From Chromohalobacter nigrandesensis (GTDB lineage Bacteria > Pseudomonadota > Gammaproteobacteria > Pseudomonadales > Halomonadaceae), in the NCBI RefSeq assembly GCF_023061285.1, contig NZ_JAKGAM010000015.1, positions 1 to 64,000 of the forward strand: 64,000 nt of DNA, read 5' to 3'. The notes under the pieces are model-generated. The model was not told the DNA's origin. It made no database searches and saw only the letters and a list, made by a program, of their open reading frames with translations. Shown one piece after another: positions 1-9,515 of the stretch. The first letter of the stretch is position 1; each line of letters begins with the position of its first letter. Position numbers and translations under genes: made by a program.

Positions 1-51
1 GGCTCTTGCGTTCGGGGTCCGGTATCGGTCTCGCGACCGCTTGGCGCGGGT

Positions 52-258
52 TTACCCGACAACCTTGATGTTGGACGCCTGCAGGCCTTTCTTGCCCTGG
101 GTGACCTCAAAGCTTACCTTTTGGCCATCCTGCAGCGTTTTGAAACCTTCAGCCTGGATCTCGGAGAAGTGTGCGAATAGATCATCGCCACCATCTTCCG
201 GAGAGATGAAGCCGTAGCCTTTGGTGTCGTTGAACCATTTGACAGTGCCAGTTGCCAT
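52..258 (-). CDS. Cold-shock domain protein (CspA family)
   Basis: The product is a 68-residue single cold-shock domain, a small cytoplasmic RNA/ssDNA-binding protein that acts as an RNA chaperone. The RNP1-like motif KGYGFI (about residues 13-18) and the RNP2-like motif LFAHF (about 27-31) are both present, and the length matches the family. An in-frame start 18 codons upstream is possible but would add a non-homologous tail. The ATG at 258 follows an AAGGAA ribosome-binding site and begins with the usual MATGTVKWF. Which csp paralogue it is, and whether it is cold-inducible, cannot be told from sequence. Confidence 0.96.
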   Translation of the reverse strand: MATGTVKWFNDTKGYGFISPEDGGDDLFAHFSEIQAEGFKTLQDGQKVSFEVTQGKKGLQASNIKVVG

Positions 259-606
259 TGCGAATTCCTTAACTTGCGAAGTAGCGTTGCGGGCCGACCG
301 ATGGACGACCATGGTACGTGGTTAAGACAAGGGGGGAATGCGCAAGGGACATCGAAGATTCGATTAACAACTGACGACATTCGACTTGCAAACCTACGCA
401 GCGGAGAATGCATTGGCTCAGGAGAGGCGTCGAGTTATCGCCGAGGAGCCTTTCCCGGTATCATCTACCGCATATGCACCATAGATCGAAAACTCGGGGG
501 CGTCCAGAACGTCGACATGTTCGCTGCGGATACCCTGTGATGTCTTGATCGAGAGCATCATGTCGTTGCTTGAGTCGCGCTGGTTTCATTCTGGAGGAGT
601 TATCTC
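259..606. other. Intergenic region upstream of csp and of the TM2 gene
   Basis: This 348-bp divergent region must hold the promoter and leader of the minus-strand cold-shock gene and the promoter of the plus-strand TM2 gene. Cold-shock genes often have long leaders, but I could not identify a convincing -35/-10 pair or a cold box by eye. A plus-strand open frame at 274-540 has a TTG start, no ribosome-binding site and no recognisable domain, so I do not call it. Confidence 0.5.
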
Positions 607-1029
607 GTGTCCCATACCGCTGTCGCCGCGAACGACACGCATAGTAAGGTCGTAGGCTACTTGTTGTGGATATTCGGCTTTACCGGTTCGCATCGTTTCT
701 ACTATGGCAAGCCCATCACCGGCACGATCTGGTTTTTCACTCTAGGCTTGCTGGGCATCGGCTGGTTGATCGACTTCTTTCTGATCCCGCTGATGGATCG
801 TCAGGCGGATCTGCGTTTTCGGTCGGGCCCCACCAGCTACACGCTAGCCTGGATATTGCTGACGTTTCTGGGCATTTTTGGCCTGCACCGCATGTATATG
901 GGGAAATGGCTGACCGGTTTGCTATATCTCGTCACTGGCGGGTTGTTCTTGCTGGGGGTTCTGTACGATTTCTGGACGCTCAATGAACAGATATCGATGA
1001 AGCATGCCAAGCGTGGCCTGTTTGGCTGA
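607..1029 (+). CDS. TM2-domain membrane protein with two TM2 repeats
   Basis: This 140-residue inner-membrane protein is built from two copies of the TM2 unit. The first (about residues 18-65) runs LLWIFGFTGSHRFYYGK to IDFFLIPL. The second (about 80-128) runs ILLTFLGIFGLHRMYMGK to YDFWTL. Each copy has the typical G-x-HR-x-Y-x-GK turn between two hydrophobic segments, giving four predicted spans. The start is GTG, placed 8 nt after GGAGGA (593-598). The biochemical role of bacterial TM2 proteins is unknown. The next gene (ExoD-like) lies 60 bp downstream on the same strand, so they may be co-transcribed. Confidence 0.85.
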   Translation: MSHTAVAANDTHSKVVGYLLWIFGFTGSHRFYYGKPITGTIWFFTLGLLGIGWLIDFFLIPLMDRQADLRFRSGPTSYTLAWILLTFLGIFGLHRMYMGKWLTGLLYLVTGGLFLLGVLYDFWTLNEQISMKHAKRGLFG

Positions 1030-1089
1030 TCGTAAGCGCTCTTCTACTGTTCGAGGGCGTTATCAACCGCTCCCAAGGAGAAATCGCGC

Positions 1090-1665
1090 ATGGAATCGCG
1101 CATCAGTTTGACCCAGATGCTGGAAACGCTCGACGATGCCAATGATGGCAAGACCATCCGTTTGCAGGATGTCGTCGAGACGTTTCGCTCACGGGGCTTT
1201 GGGCCCCTGATGACGCTGCCTGCATTGCTGGCATTGTTACCCACCGGCGGCGTGCCCGGCGTGCCTACGCTATGTGCCGTTTTCATCGTCTTGATGGCAG
1301 TACAACAGTTGCTGGGGCGGCAATCCCCCTGGCTGCCGAGAAAGTTGCGCGAGCGGGGCATCAGCCATGACAAGTTGCACCGTACCGTCAAACGCGTGCG
1401 TCCCTGGACGCAGCGTATCGACAAGCTGCTGGCTCAGCGCCTGGAGATATTGCTGCAGCCGGTTGCGCGTCGTCTCATCGCAGTACTGGTCATCGTGCTT
1501 GCGCTGGGCATGATCCCCCTGGAATTGCTCCCCTTCGCGGCGGCGATGCCGGCGCTGGCGATCACCGTCATCGGGCTGGGCATGACCGCAGACGATGGCC
1601 TGCTGCTGTTGATCGGTCTGCTGTTGACGCTGGGCATAGCCGTATGTGCCTTCTGGCTCTGGTAA
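1090..1665 (+). CDS. ExoD family membrane protein
   Basis: This 191-residue protein resembles the exopolysaccharide synthesis protein ExoD family. It has an N-terminal cytoplasmic stretch with GKTIRLQDVVETFRSRGFGP, a conserved hydrophobic segment with LPTGGVPGVPT, a middle region carrying the GRQSPWLP motif, and two or more C-terminal membrane spans. ExoD was named from rhizobial exopolysaccharide mutants, and its molecular activity is not established, so the name is a family label only. The gene lies between the TM2 gene and a LysE-type exporter, all on the plus strand with short gaps. Confidence 0.8.
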   Translation: MESRISLTQMLETLDDANDGKTIRLQDVVETFRSRGFGPLMTLPALLALLPTGGVPGVPTLCAVFIVLMAVQQLLGRQSPWLPRKLRERGISHDKLHRTVKRVRPWTQRIDKLLAQRLEILLQPVARRLIAVLVIVLALGMIPLELLPFAAAMPALAITVIGLGMTADDGLLLLIGLLLTLGIAVCAFWLW

Positions 1666-1753
1666 GAAGTACGCCACGCGGGGTGTGCCCGGAGCCTCTA
1701 TTGCGTCTTTCCAGGCTTCTACTGTTCACCACGCTTAGACTCAGGAAACAGGT

Positions 1754-2392
1754 ATGTTCTTTGACGCGCAGTTCTGGCCGTTTCTGGTGGCCATCACACT
1801 GCTCACGCTGACACCGGGCGTGGACACGCTGCTGGTCATTCGCAATACCTCGCGCGGGGGCGTGCGCGATGGCATCTTGACCAGTGTTGCGATCTGCTCC
1901 GGTCTGTTCGTGCATGCCACCGTCTCGGCGCTAGGCATCTCGCTGATCCTGCTGCAATCGGCATGGGCTTTCAACGCGCTCAAGTTGCTCGGCGCGGGGT
2001 ACTTGATCTGGCTAGGGCTGAGAAGTCTGGCCAGCGCCCGAGGGGGAGGCCTGCCGGTAGCCGACATGGGCGTGAGCAAGGAGCGAGTAAGCGCTTGGGT
2101 GTCCTTGCGTGAAGGCTTTCTCTCTAATGTGCTCAATCCCAAGACGGTGGTGTTCTACATGGCGTTTCTGCCACAGTTCATCGCGCCGGGTGACCCCGCC
2201 TTGGTCAAGTCGTTGTGGTTGGCGGGCATACACTTCGTGATCGCCAATATATGGCAGATCGGCATCGTGTTCATGGTGGGAAGCGCCGCCAGATGGCTGG
2301 CCAAGCGCTGGGTGTCGCGCATGATGGAAGGGGCTACCGGCACGGTGCTGGTACTCTTCGGCATCAAGCTGGCACTGGCTCAGCGCCCCTGA
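1754..2392 (+). CDS. LysE/RhtB family amino-acid exporter
   Basis: The 212-residue product has the LysE/RhtB layout of about six membrane spans. Family signatures are visible: LTPGVDTLLVIRNTSRGGVRDGI near residues 18-40, LLGAGYLIWLGLRSL near 75-90, and GFLSNVLNPKTVVFYMAFLPQF near 120-141. Members export amino acids such as homoserine, threonine or lysine, but the substrate cannot be read from sequence. The ATG follows AGGAAACAGGT. A strong GC-rich hairpin lies just after the stop, between this gene and the convergent slt. A second LysE-superfamily gene, argO, lies at 58016. Confidence 0.9.
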   Translation: MFFDAQFWPFLVAITLLTLTPGVDTLLVIRNTSRGGVRDGILTSVAICSGLFVHATVSALGISLILLQSAWAFNALKLLGAGYLIWLGLRSLASARGGGLPVADMGVSKERVSAWVSLREGFLSNVLNPKTVVFYMAFLPQFIAPGDPALVKSLWLAGIHFVIANIWQIGIVFMVGSAARWLAKRWVSRMMEGATGTVLVLFGIKLALAQRP

Positions 2393-2414
2393 GAACGTCC
2401 GAAATCTTGGTGAT

Positions 2415-2442
2415 GCGCCGACGCCCTCAGGGGCGTCGGCGC
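2415..2442. terminator. Hairpin between convergent genes
   Basis: A perfect 12-bp stem (2415-2426 with 2431-2442) encloses a 4-nt loop between the stops of the LysE-type gene and slt. It is followed on the plus strand by TTGCGTTT. It probably terminates the plus-strand transcript and may also serve slt on the other strand. Confidence 0.7.
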
Positions 2443-2448
2443 TTGCGT

Positions 2449-4434
2449 TTACGGGTTGCGGGTCAGCAGTGTGGTGTCGTAAATACCTTTACGCTCGGCC
2501 TGGGTCAGCAGTGCGACGCCTTGCGAATCGCCTTGTTTGGCGAGGCTCTCGAAGATGACTCGATATGTCAGCACAGCCTGCACATAGGCGCGGGTCTCGC
2601 GATACGGAATGCGTTCCACGAACAGGTCGAAATCGCCGGAAGCCTCGCGAAGCCAGCGGTCGACACGATTAGGGCCAGCGTTGTAGGCCGCCGCAGCGGC
2701 GAGACGATTGCCCTTGTAACGCTCCATCATGTCGCGGATGTAAGCGCTCCCCAAGCGAATATTGGTGGTCGGTTCGAAGAGCTCGCCGAGGCTTGGCGCG
2801 TCGATGTCCAGGTCGCGACTGACATGCGTTGCAGTGCCCGGCATGAGCTGCATCAGTCCGCGTGCGCCGACCGGTGAAACCGCTTGGCGGTTGAAGGAGC
2901 TCTCCCGCCGGGAAATCGCCATCAGCAGATAGGGATCGACGCCATTGCGCTGGCCCCACTGATCGAAGTCCGCTTTGTACGCGGGAGGGAAACGCCACGC
3001 CAGGGCATCCCATTGCTGAGCCATGATCGCCCCGTGTACGGCCAGATCGTACCAGCCCCTTTCGAGTGCATAGGCATTGAGCGCGGTAGCATCGGAGGCG
3101 TTGGCTTGGCCGATGGCGTGGAACCACTCGCTACGCGCCAGCCCCGGTTCGCCGATGCGACGCAGGGCCTCGCTGCGCTGGACACTAGGCCGCATGGCGG
3201 CCAGCTCGCCTTGCAGCGGCGTGATGTCCGGCATGTCCATGTTCAAGGCATAAGGCTGGCCGAGCTTGTCGGCGGCTGCGAAGGCAAAGAACCCGCGTTC
3301 CTGGGCGGCAAGTTGCCAAGCGGCTTGCGCAGACTCGGTGTCGCCGCGCTGATTGAGTGCGCGGCCCAGCCAGTATTGCCAATGTGCCTTCTGGCGGGTG
3401 GCTTCCGACATCGCATCGATCCAGTCGATGACCTCGCCCCAATCCTGATCGGCCAAAGCATTGCGTACCCGCAATTCGAACAGGTCGGCATCCGCAAGAC
3501 GGGGCAAGGCGTCGTCGGTCCAGCCAAGGTTGTTGTCGACGTCGCGGACCATCGAATAGAACGCCAGATCATGCTCGATCGTTTGGCGCTGCGTGTCGCT
3601 CAATGAGAGGTGGGGCGCGATCTTGCGCCAGGCCTCGAGCGCGGCTTCTGTGTCGGCGCGCGTGAAATTGTGCATGGCGGCGGTGAAGAGTGCGCCGCTG
3701 CCTTGTCCTTGGGGACCGATATCGGTGGGAATCTCGGTAATGGCCGCATAGTTGCCGCGCAAACGCTCGAGTGCGTCGATACCTGCGTCCCAGTCGCTGT
3801 CGAGCTGGTCTTCCAGGTAGTCGACGAGGCGACTCTCGCCGCCTTGCCAGGCCAGTGTCAGCCGTGTCCAGATATCGCCCTCGTCGATATCGCCGCGTTC
3901 GCGCAAGGTATCGAACAGCCGGTCGCAGGCATCGGGTTGTGAATGTCCGACCCGCCATAGTTCGCGTCCGCCTTGTGCGGCTTCTTGTGGTCGACGATCG
4001 AGCAGGGCGGTGTAGTAATAACATTGCCGGATGGTGCCCGGGGGCTCGCCATCGCTGATGGCCAACAGATCATCGAAGCGGCCGTCGCGGCCGAATGCGG
4101 TCTGTGCCTGGCCGCGCATCCAGTTCGAAAGAGGCGAGTCGGCATGCCGCGCGATATAACTTTGTATTTCCACCACCGGGGCGCTCGATAGATGCGCCTT
4201 GAGGCGGTGGTACTCCACGTAACCGGCCAGCACATGATCGTCAATGGCGGCGTCATCGATGCGTGACCAGCGATGATCGCGAGCGGCACCGAGGGCGTCT
4301 TTCATGGCGCGATCTGCGGCGTCGAGCGCCTGAGTGTCGGATTGTGCCTGGGCGGCGGTGACCTGTAACGCAAGTCCTAGCGAGGCCACCGATAATAGTG
4401 ACAGCCAGCGTTGGCTAAGCCGCGATGCGAGCAT
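2449..4434 (-). CDS. slt: Soluble lytic murein transglycosylase
   Basis: This periplasmic enzyme cleaves peptidoglycan glycan strands to 1,6-anhydro-muropeptides. An N-terminal signal peptide (about residues 1-30, ending TAAQA) is followed by a long alpha-helical superhelical region and a C-terminal SLT goose-type lysozyme domain. The catalytic glutamate lies in RRESSFN (about residue 509), followed by SPVGARGLMQLMPGTA and AAAAYNAGPNRV. The start at 4434 is preferred over an ATG 15 codons upstream because it follows AAGGAG with 9-nt spacing and opens directly with a signal peptide. The resulting 661 residues match the E. coli Slt70 class. The gene is convergent with the LysE-type gene. Confidence 0.93.
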   Translation of the reverse strand: MLASRLSQRWLSLLSVASLGLALQVTAAQAQSDTQALDAADRAMKDALGAARDHRWSRIDDAAIDDHVLAGYVEYHRLKAHLSSAPVVEIQSYIARHADSPLSNWMRGQAQTAFGRDGRFDDLLAISDGEPPGTIRQCYYYTALLDRRPQEAAQGGRELWRVGHSQPDACDRLFDTLRERGDIDEGDIWTRLTLAWQGGESRLVDYLEDQLDSDWDAGIDALERLRGNYAAITEIPTDIGPQGQGSGALFTAAMHNFTRADTEAALEAWRKIAPHLSLSDTQRQTIEHDLAFYSMVRDVDNNLGWTDDALPRLADADLFELRVRNALADQDWGEVIDWIDAMSEATRQKAHWQYWLGRALNQRGDTESAQAAWQLAAQERGFFAFAAADKLGQPYALNMDMPDITPLQGELAAMRPSVQRSEALRRIGEPGLARSEWFHAIGQANASDATALNAYALERGWYDLAVHGAIMAQQWDALAWRFPPAYKADFDQWGQRNGVDPYLLMAISRRESSFNRQAVSPVGARGLMQLMPGTATHVSRDLDIDAPSLGELFEPTTNIRLGSAYIRDMMERYKGNRLAAAAAYNAGPNRVDRWLREASGDFDLFVERIPYRETRAYVQAVLTYRVIFESLAKQGDSQGVALLTQAERKGIYDTTLLTRNP

Positions 4435-4573
4435 CTTCCATGTCTCCTTGCTTGCCTGGCGAGATAATGATGTGATCATCCTCGCTCAGGGGACACGCCT
4501 TGGGTAGTGTTGCCGAATGGCGACACTCATGCATGATGACGCCAGCAGGCACGCAACGCCAAGGAGGCATGCC

Positions 4574-4906
4574 ATGAAGTTCATGCGAGGACTGGCCCGG
4601 TGGTCGCGGCTCAAGCAGCGCAGCGGGGCATTGATGCGCATCGCCCGCGCGCTGCGTGTGTTCGTGCCCATGCTGGGTGATGTGACAGCCGGTCGCTATC
4701 GTCCTGTGCCCTGGGCGGCCTGCGGTTGGATGACGGCGGCGGTGGCCTATTTAATCATGCCCTTCGATCTCATCCCCGATTTCCTGATGCTCATCGGCGT
4801 GGTCGATGACGTCTTCATCGTCGGCTGGTTGCTGACCCGCGTCGACCATTCGCTAGCGCCTTACCGCCGCTGGAAAGGCATCGATCCGCCCGATACCGCA
4901 CCCTGA
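4574..4906 (+). CDS. DUF1232 (YkvA-like) small membrane protein
   Basis: The 110-residue product has one clear hydrophobic core reading AYLIMPFDLIPDFLMLIGVVDDVFIVGWLL. The P-F-D-x-I-P-D-x-x-x-x-x-G-x-x-D-D motif is the hallmark of the DUF1232/YkvA family, whose function is unknown. An upstream in-frame ATG at 4517 would add 19 polar residues. The ATG at 4574 is chosen because AAGGAGG (4561-4567) sits 6 nt before it. The gene is divergent from slt, with only 139 bp between the two start codons, so the two promoters must lie close together. Confidence 0.82.
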   Translation: MKFMRGLARWSRLKQRSGALMRIARALRVFVPMLGDVTAGRYRPVPWAACGWMTAAVAYLIMPFDLIPDFLMLIGVVDDVFIVGWLLTRVDHSLAPYRRWKGIDPPDTAP

Positions 4907-5058
4907 GGTTGAGGCCCTTGGCCATCGAGCACCTATGCTGAGTCGCAGGTGCTTGAAAAGTCTCGTGCGGCCCCCATATCGATGCGCATGACGACATCTA
5001 TCGTCACATTCTTCACCGTTTAACATGCATCCGTTATGGCCACAGGGGAATTTCGACC

Positions 5059-6957
5059 ATGACTACCGCCGCTCAAGCCGAAACAATGGGCTTCCAGACT
5101 GAAGTCAAACAGCTCTTGCAGCTGATGATTCACTCCCTGTATTCCAACCGGGAGATCTTCCTGCGCGAGCTGATTTCCAATGCCGCGGATGCCTGCGACA
5201 AGTTGCGCTACGAGGCGTTGGACGATGATACGCTGTACGGCGATGACAGTGAGTTGCGCGTCGAGATCGAGCACGATGCTGAAGCAGGCACCGTCACCGT
5301 GCGTGACAACGGCATCGGCATGAGCCGCGACGAGGTGATCCAGAATTTGGGCACCATCGCACGCAGTGGCACGGCGGAATTCCTCCAGGAGCTCTCCGGC
5401 GAAAAGCAGAAAGATGCCAAGCTGATCGGTCAGTTCGGTGTGGGCTTCTATTCCGGCTTCATCGTCTCCGACGAGATCACCGTGCGCACGCGTCGAGTCG
5501 ATCAGGAACAGGGTGTGGAATGGCATTCCCGCGGTGAAGGCGAGTTCGATATCGCGGATATCGACAAGCCCGAACGTGGCACCGAAATCGTGCTGCACCT
5601 GAAGGAAGATGCCAAGGAATTCGCCGACGCCGAGCGTCTCAAGCATCTCGTACGCACCTACTCCGATCACATCGAAGTGCCGGTGCGCATGCCCAAGGTC
5701 GAGAAGGCCCAAGATGAAGAGGGCAACGAGATCGAGGGGAGCGAAACCGTCACCTGGGAAACCGTCAACGAAGCGACCGCGCTGTGGGTGCGGCCCAAGG
5801 AAGAAATCAGCGAGGACGAATACAAGGCATTCTACAAGCATGTGGCGCATGACTTCAGCGACCCGTTGACCTGGAGCCACAACAAGGTCGAAGGCACGCT
5901 CGAATACACCAGCTTGCTGTACGTGCCGGGTCGCGCGCCATTCGATCTCAATCAGCGCGAGGGCGTGCGTGGGCTCAAGCTCTATGCGCAGCGCGTATTC
6001 ATCATGGACGACGCCGAGCAGTTCTTGCCGCTCTATCTGCGTTTCATCAAAGGCGTGGTCGACTCCAAGGATCTGTCGCTCAACATCTCGCGTGAATTGC
6101 TGCAGAAAGATCCCCAGGTCGACAAGCTCAAGTCCGCCCTGACCAAGCGCTCGCTGGACATGCTCAAGAAGCTGGCCAAGGACGAAGAGGCTTATCAGAC
6201 GTTCTGGAACGCCTTCGGCAACGTGCTCAAGGAAGGCCCTGCAGAAGACTTCGCCAACCGCGACAAGATTGCCGAGCTGTTGCGTTTCTCCTCCACGCAC
6301 ACCGACAGCGCCACGCAGGATCAGTCGCTTGCCGGCTATGTCAGCCGAATGCAGGAAGGCCAGCAAAAGATCTATTACCTGGTGGCTGACGGCTTCAATG
6401 CGGCAAGCCACAGCCCACACTTGGAAATCTTCCGCAAGAAGGGTATCGAGGTGCTGCTGCTGCATGATCGTATCGACGAATGGCTGATGAGCCATCTCAA
6501 CGAATACGACGGCAAGACCCTGGCCGATATCACCAAGGGCGATCTCGACCTCGACGAGATGGCCGACGAGGAAGAAAAGAAAGCCCAGGAAGAGACGTCC
6601 AAGGCCAAGGCGCCGCTGCTCGAGCGCGTCAAGGCCGCGCTGGGTGACGAGGTGCAGGAAGTCCGTGTGACGCATCGCCTGACCGATTCACCGGCGTGTG
6701 TCGTGCTTTCCGAGCATGATATGGGCTATCAGATGCGCCGCCTCATGGAAGCGGCCGGACAGCCGTTGCCGGAGGTCAAGCCAATCCTCGAACTCAACCC
6801 CGAGCATGGGTTGGTGACACGCCTGGAAAGCGCCGACGATTCTCGGTTCGATGACCTTGCGCGGATCCTGCTCGACCAGGCGATCCTCGCCGAGGGCGGG
6901 CATCTCGAAGACCCCGCTACCTATGTCCAGCGCCTCAACAAGCTCTTGAGCAACTGA
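5059..6957 (+). CDS. htpG: Molecular chaperone HtpG (Hsp90)
   Basis: This is the 632-residue bacterial Hsp90, a cytoplasmic homodimeric ATP-dependent chaperone. The GHKL ATP-binding domain occupies about residues 1-230, with [28 protein letters not shown] and [12 protein letters not shown] all present. The middle domain includes the conserved [16 protein letters not shown]-type segment, here [16 protein letters not shown]. The C-terminal dimerisation domain ends RLNKLLSN. Length and motifs are standard. A strong terminator (6977-7012) follows the stop, so the gene is probably monocistronic. No heat-shock sigma-32 promoter was identified with confidence upstream. Confidence 0.98.
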   Translation: MTTAAQAETMGFQTEVKQLLQLMIHSLYSNREIFLRELISNAADACDKLRYEALDDDTLYGDDSELRVEIEHDAEAGTVTVRDNGIGMSRDEVIQNLGTIARSGTAEFLQELSGEKQKDAKLIGQFGVGFYSGFIVSDEITVRTRRVDQEQGVEWHSRGEGEFDIADIDKPERGTEIVLHLKEDAKEFADAERLKHLVRTYSDHIEVPVRMPKVEKAQDEEGNEIEGSETVTWETVNEATALWVRPKEEISEDEYKAFYKHVAHDFSDPLTWSHNKVEGTLEYTSLLYVPGRAPFDLNQREGVRGLKLYAQRVFIMDDAEQFLPLYLRFIKGVVDSKDLSLNISRELLQKDPQVDKLKSALTKRSLDMLKKLAKDEEAYQTFWNAFGNVLKEGPAEDFANRDKIAELLRFSSTHTDSATQDQSLAGYVSRMQEGQQKIYYLVADGFNAASHSPHLEIFRKKGIEVLLLHDRIDEWLMSHLNEYDGKTLADITKGDLDLDEMADEEEKKAQEETSKAKAPLLERVKAALGDEVQEVRVTHRLTDSPACVVLSEHDMGYQMRRLMEAAGQPLPEVKPILELNPEHGLVTRLESADDSRFDDLARILLDQAILAEGGHLEDPATYVQRLNKLLSN

Positions 6958-6976
6958 GCCGCGTTGGCGTTCGCTC

Positions 6977-7012
6977 ACCGGGCCGGCCGCATGGGCCGGC
7001 CCGGTGCGTTTT
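6977..7012 (+). terminator. Rho-independent terminator of htpG
   Basis: A perfect 12-bp GC-rich stem (6977-6988 with 6994-7005) with a 5-nt loop is followed by GCGTTTT. Confidence 0.85.
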
Positions 7013-7087
7013 GATGGCGGCAATATTGACTCAACATGGACGTCCGTTGTTGCTAGACTGACGTCTTCATGTTCAAGGAGTCGTCTC

Positions 7088-7930
7088 ATGCCGATTCGAC
7101 ACGACTTGTTCTTTTCTTGGCGGTGGCGTGGCGTTATCGCGGCGACATTGCTGGGGGCGCTTGGCGTGACGGTGACGCCGCTACCCCTGGATGTCCACGC
7201 CGCGTCTCCCTCGCGAGACGTGCGGACACTCGAAAGCAACGTCGATACGCCGGCTCTCGATCCCGTCGAGGAGATGCCGGACCTGCGCGACTATGCGGCC
7301 GGGCCCGAGCGCAAGACGGCATTTCTCGAACTGCTGGTGCCGCTGGTCGAAGCCGAAAACGCCAAGATCCAGGCCCAGCGTGATTGGTTGCTCGACGCGC
7401 GTGAGCGCCAGGATTCGCTGAGTGATGCCGAGCGGTCGCATCTACAGCGATTGTGCGGTAGTTATCAGATCGAATGCGGCACATCCAACACGTTCGAGTA
7501 CCTTCTCTCCCGTGTCGATACCCTGCCGTTGGAAATGGTGGTCATCCAGGCCGTCGAAGAATCGGGGTGGGGCACGTCGCGCTTCGCTCGCCAAGGCAAC
7601 AATTTGTTCGGCTTACGTTGCTTCAGCGAGGGCTGCGGCTTGGCCCAGCAAGGGAGTAGCCGCCGTTACCAGCACTTCGATAGCGTCCAGGCGAGCATCG
7701 AAGCGTACCTGCATAATTTGAACACGCACCGTGCTTATCTTGCGATGCGTCAAACGCGGGCCGCGGAGAATGAAAAGGGAGAATCCGTCAGCGCCGAGTC
7801 ACTGATTCGCACGCTGGATAGCTACTCTGTGCGCGACAATTATTTCGACGTGCTGTTGGCGCTGTTGCGCACCAACGCCGAATTGATTCGCGAGCACAGC
7901 AGCGACGACGCCGAAGACAGCCCGGCTTGA
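7088..7930 (+). CDS. Bax-like glucosaminidase-family protein
   Basis: The 280-residue product has an N-terminal membrane or signal segment (about residues 14-37) and a mannosyl-glycoprotein endo-beta-N-acetylglucosaminidase (GlcNAcase) domain in its second half. The core reads LPLEMVVIQAVEESGWGTSRFARQ and NNLFGLRCFSEGCGL, close to E. coli Bax. The glutamate of the EESGWG segment is the expected catalytic residue of this fold. The enzyme probably acts on peptidoglycan in the periplasm. The start at 7088 is chosen because AAGGAG lies 7 nt upstream. A longer reading from 7004 adds a non-homologous leader. A UUCG-loop terminator follows. Confidence 0.85.
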   Translation: MPIRHDLFFSWRWRGVIAATLLGALGVTVTPLPLDVHAASPSRDVRTLESNVDTPALDPVEEMPDLRDYAAGPERKTAFLELLVPLVEAENAKIQAQRDWLLDARERQDSLSDAERSHLQRLCGSYQIECGTSNTFEYLLSRVDTLPLEMVVIQAVEESGWGTSRFARQGNNLFGLRCFSEGCGLAQQGSSRRYQHFDSVQASIEAYLHNLNTHRAYLAMRQTRAAENEKGESVSAESLIRTLDSYSVRDNYFDVLLALLRTNAELIREHSSDDAEDSPA

Positions 7931-7953
7931 GGCGTTGTCTCCGCCGTATCTCG

Positions 7954-7976
7954 ACGCCGCCTTCGGGCGGCGTTTT
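7954..7976 (+). terminator. Rho-independent terminator (UUCG loop)
   Basis: An 8-bp ACGCCGCC/GGCGGCGT stem with a TTCG tetraloop is followed by a short T run after the Bax-like gene. Confidence 0.85.
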
Positions 7977-8051
7977 CGATCGTCCGGCACGCTTTTATCG
8001 GTCGTTGCCGGACGTGTAAAGTAGGTTCATATGCCCCTTCGCGAGGTCACC

Positions 8052-9515
8052 ATGACACTCGATGCGCTGCGCTTCGACAATGCTTGGGCGCGTCTGCCCA
8101 ACGACTTCTTTACTCGGGTCAGCCCCGCAACCTGGCGAAACACGCGACTGGTGGATATCAGTCCGCGCGGTTGTCGTGCGCTAGGCCTCGCCCCCGAGCT
8201 TTTCAACGACGATTCCCCATCGCGCGAGACGCTGCGACAAGTCTTGGGTGGCGAAACCGTATTACCGGGGATGGACCCTCTGGCGCAGAAATACACCGGC
8301 CATCAATTCGGGGTCTATAACCCCGCACTTGGTGATGGGCGCGGGCTGCTGCTGGGAGAAGTGGCGACCGACGACGGCTTCTGGGATCTGCATCTCAAGG
8401 GGGCCGGGCAAACGCCGTATTCGCGTTTCGGCGATGGCCGCGCGGTGCTGCGTTCGACGATTCGCGAATATCTCGCCGGTGAGGCCATGGCGGGCCTGGG
8501 CATTCCCACGACGCTGGCGCTGGCGTTGTCGATTAACGACGAGAAGGTCCAGCGCGAGCGGGTCGAGCCCGGCGCGACCCTATTGCGCTTGGCACCCAGT
8601 CACGTGCGCTTCGGGCACTTCGAATGGCTGTATCAGGCGCGCCGCAACGATGACCTTCAGCGTCTCGTCGAGCATGTCATCACGCGCCATCGCCCGGCCC
8701 TGGCGGAAAGTGAGTCGCCGGCGGAGGCGCTGTTCGGCGATACGGTCGCGCGCACGGCTCACTTGATCGCCGCCTGGCAGGCATATGGGTTCGTGCATGC
8801 AGTGATGAACACCGACAACATGTCGATTCTGGGATTGACGCTGGATTATGGGCCCTATGCCTTCATGGATCGTTACGAGCCCACTCTGGTGCCCAATCAT
8901 ACCGATACCGGGGGCCGTTACGCCTTCGATCAACAGCCCGGGGTAGGGTTGTGGAATCTCTCGGTGCTGGGTCAGTCACTGACGCCGCTGGCCGACCCGG
9001 AAGCGCTGCGAACGCAACTGGCGGAGTACGAACCGGCGCTGCAGCAGGAATATGCGCGCCTGATGCGCGCGCGTCTGGGGCTCGAGCAGGTGCAAGAAGG
9101 CGATGCCCAACTGGTTCAGGACTGGCTGACGCTGCTGGCCGATGCCGGTGCCGACTATCATCGCGCCTTTCGCGCCCTGGGTGAATGGGCCGTCGATGAC
9201 GGTGCATGGTTGCATGAAGAGGTGCCGGCCGACGATCTGGCGGCCTGGCTGTCGCGTTATCAGCAGCGCCTCGAGGATGAATCACGCGATGCCGCGTTGC
9301 GCCGTGACGCCATGCACGCGGTCAACCCTCTCTATGTGCCGCGCACACACCTCATTCAGCAGGTTATCGAGGCAGCAGAAGCGGGCGATACGGCGCCGCT
9401 GGCTGAATTCCGCACCTTGCTCGACGATCCTTTCACGCCGCAGCCGGGCATGGAGCATTGGGCGGCCGCCCCGGCGCCGGAAGCCTCGGTGATTTGTCTT
9501 TCCTGCTCGTCGTAA
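8052..9515 (+). CDS. selO: Protein adenylyltransferase SelO (YdiU)
   Basis: SelO is a pseudokinase-fold enzyme that transfers AMP from ATP to protein hydroxyl side chains. The 487-residue product shows family blocks throughout: LPGMDPLAQKYTGHQFGVYNPALGDGRG, LHLKGAGQTPYSRFGDGRAVLRSTIREYLAGEAM, and MNTDNMSILGLTLDYGPYAFMD. The protein ends SCSS. In eukaryotic SelO the antepenultimate residue is selenocysteine, and here it is ordinary cysteine, as in E. coli. The start at 8052 follows GAGGT and gives the family N-terminus. An ATG at 8031 is also in frame. Confidence 0.95.
   Translation: MTLDALRFDNAWARLPNDFFTRVSPATWRNTRLVDISPRGCRALGLAPELFNDDSPSRETLRQVLGGETVLPGMDPLAQKYTGHQFGVYNPALGDGRGLLLGEVATDDGFWDLHLKGAGQTPYSRFGDGRAVLRSTIREYLAGEAMAGLGIPTTLALALSINDEKVQRERVEPGATLLRLAPSHVRFGHFEWLYQARRNDDLQRLVEHVITRHRPALAESESPAEALFGDTVARTAHLIAAWQAYGFVHAVMNTDNMSILGLTLDYGPYAFMDRYEPTLVPNHTDTGGRYAFDQQPGVGLWNLSVLGQSLTPLADPEALRTQLAEYEPALQQEYARLMRARLGLEQVQEGDAQLVQDWLTLLADAGADYHRAFRALGEWAVDDGAWLHEEVPADDLAAWLSRYQQRLEDESRDAALRRDAMHAVNPLYVPRTHLIQQVIEAAEAGDTAPLAEFRTLLDDPFTPQPGMEHWAAAPAPEASVICLSCSS

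Noticed and set aside
274-540. 88-codon plus-strand open frame between csp and the TM2 gene
   Set aside because: It has a TTG start, no ribosome-binding site and no recognisable domain, and it overlaps the csp leader region.
5020-6675. 551-codon frame antisense to htpG
   Set aside because: htpG on the plus strand is unmistakable, and the antisense frame has no homology features.
7026-7059. TTGACT with TAGACT as promoter for the Bax-like gene
   Set aside because: The spacing is 22 bp, too long for a sigma-70 pair. The TGCTAGACT element alone is not enough.
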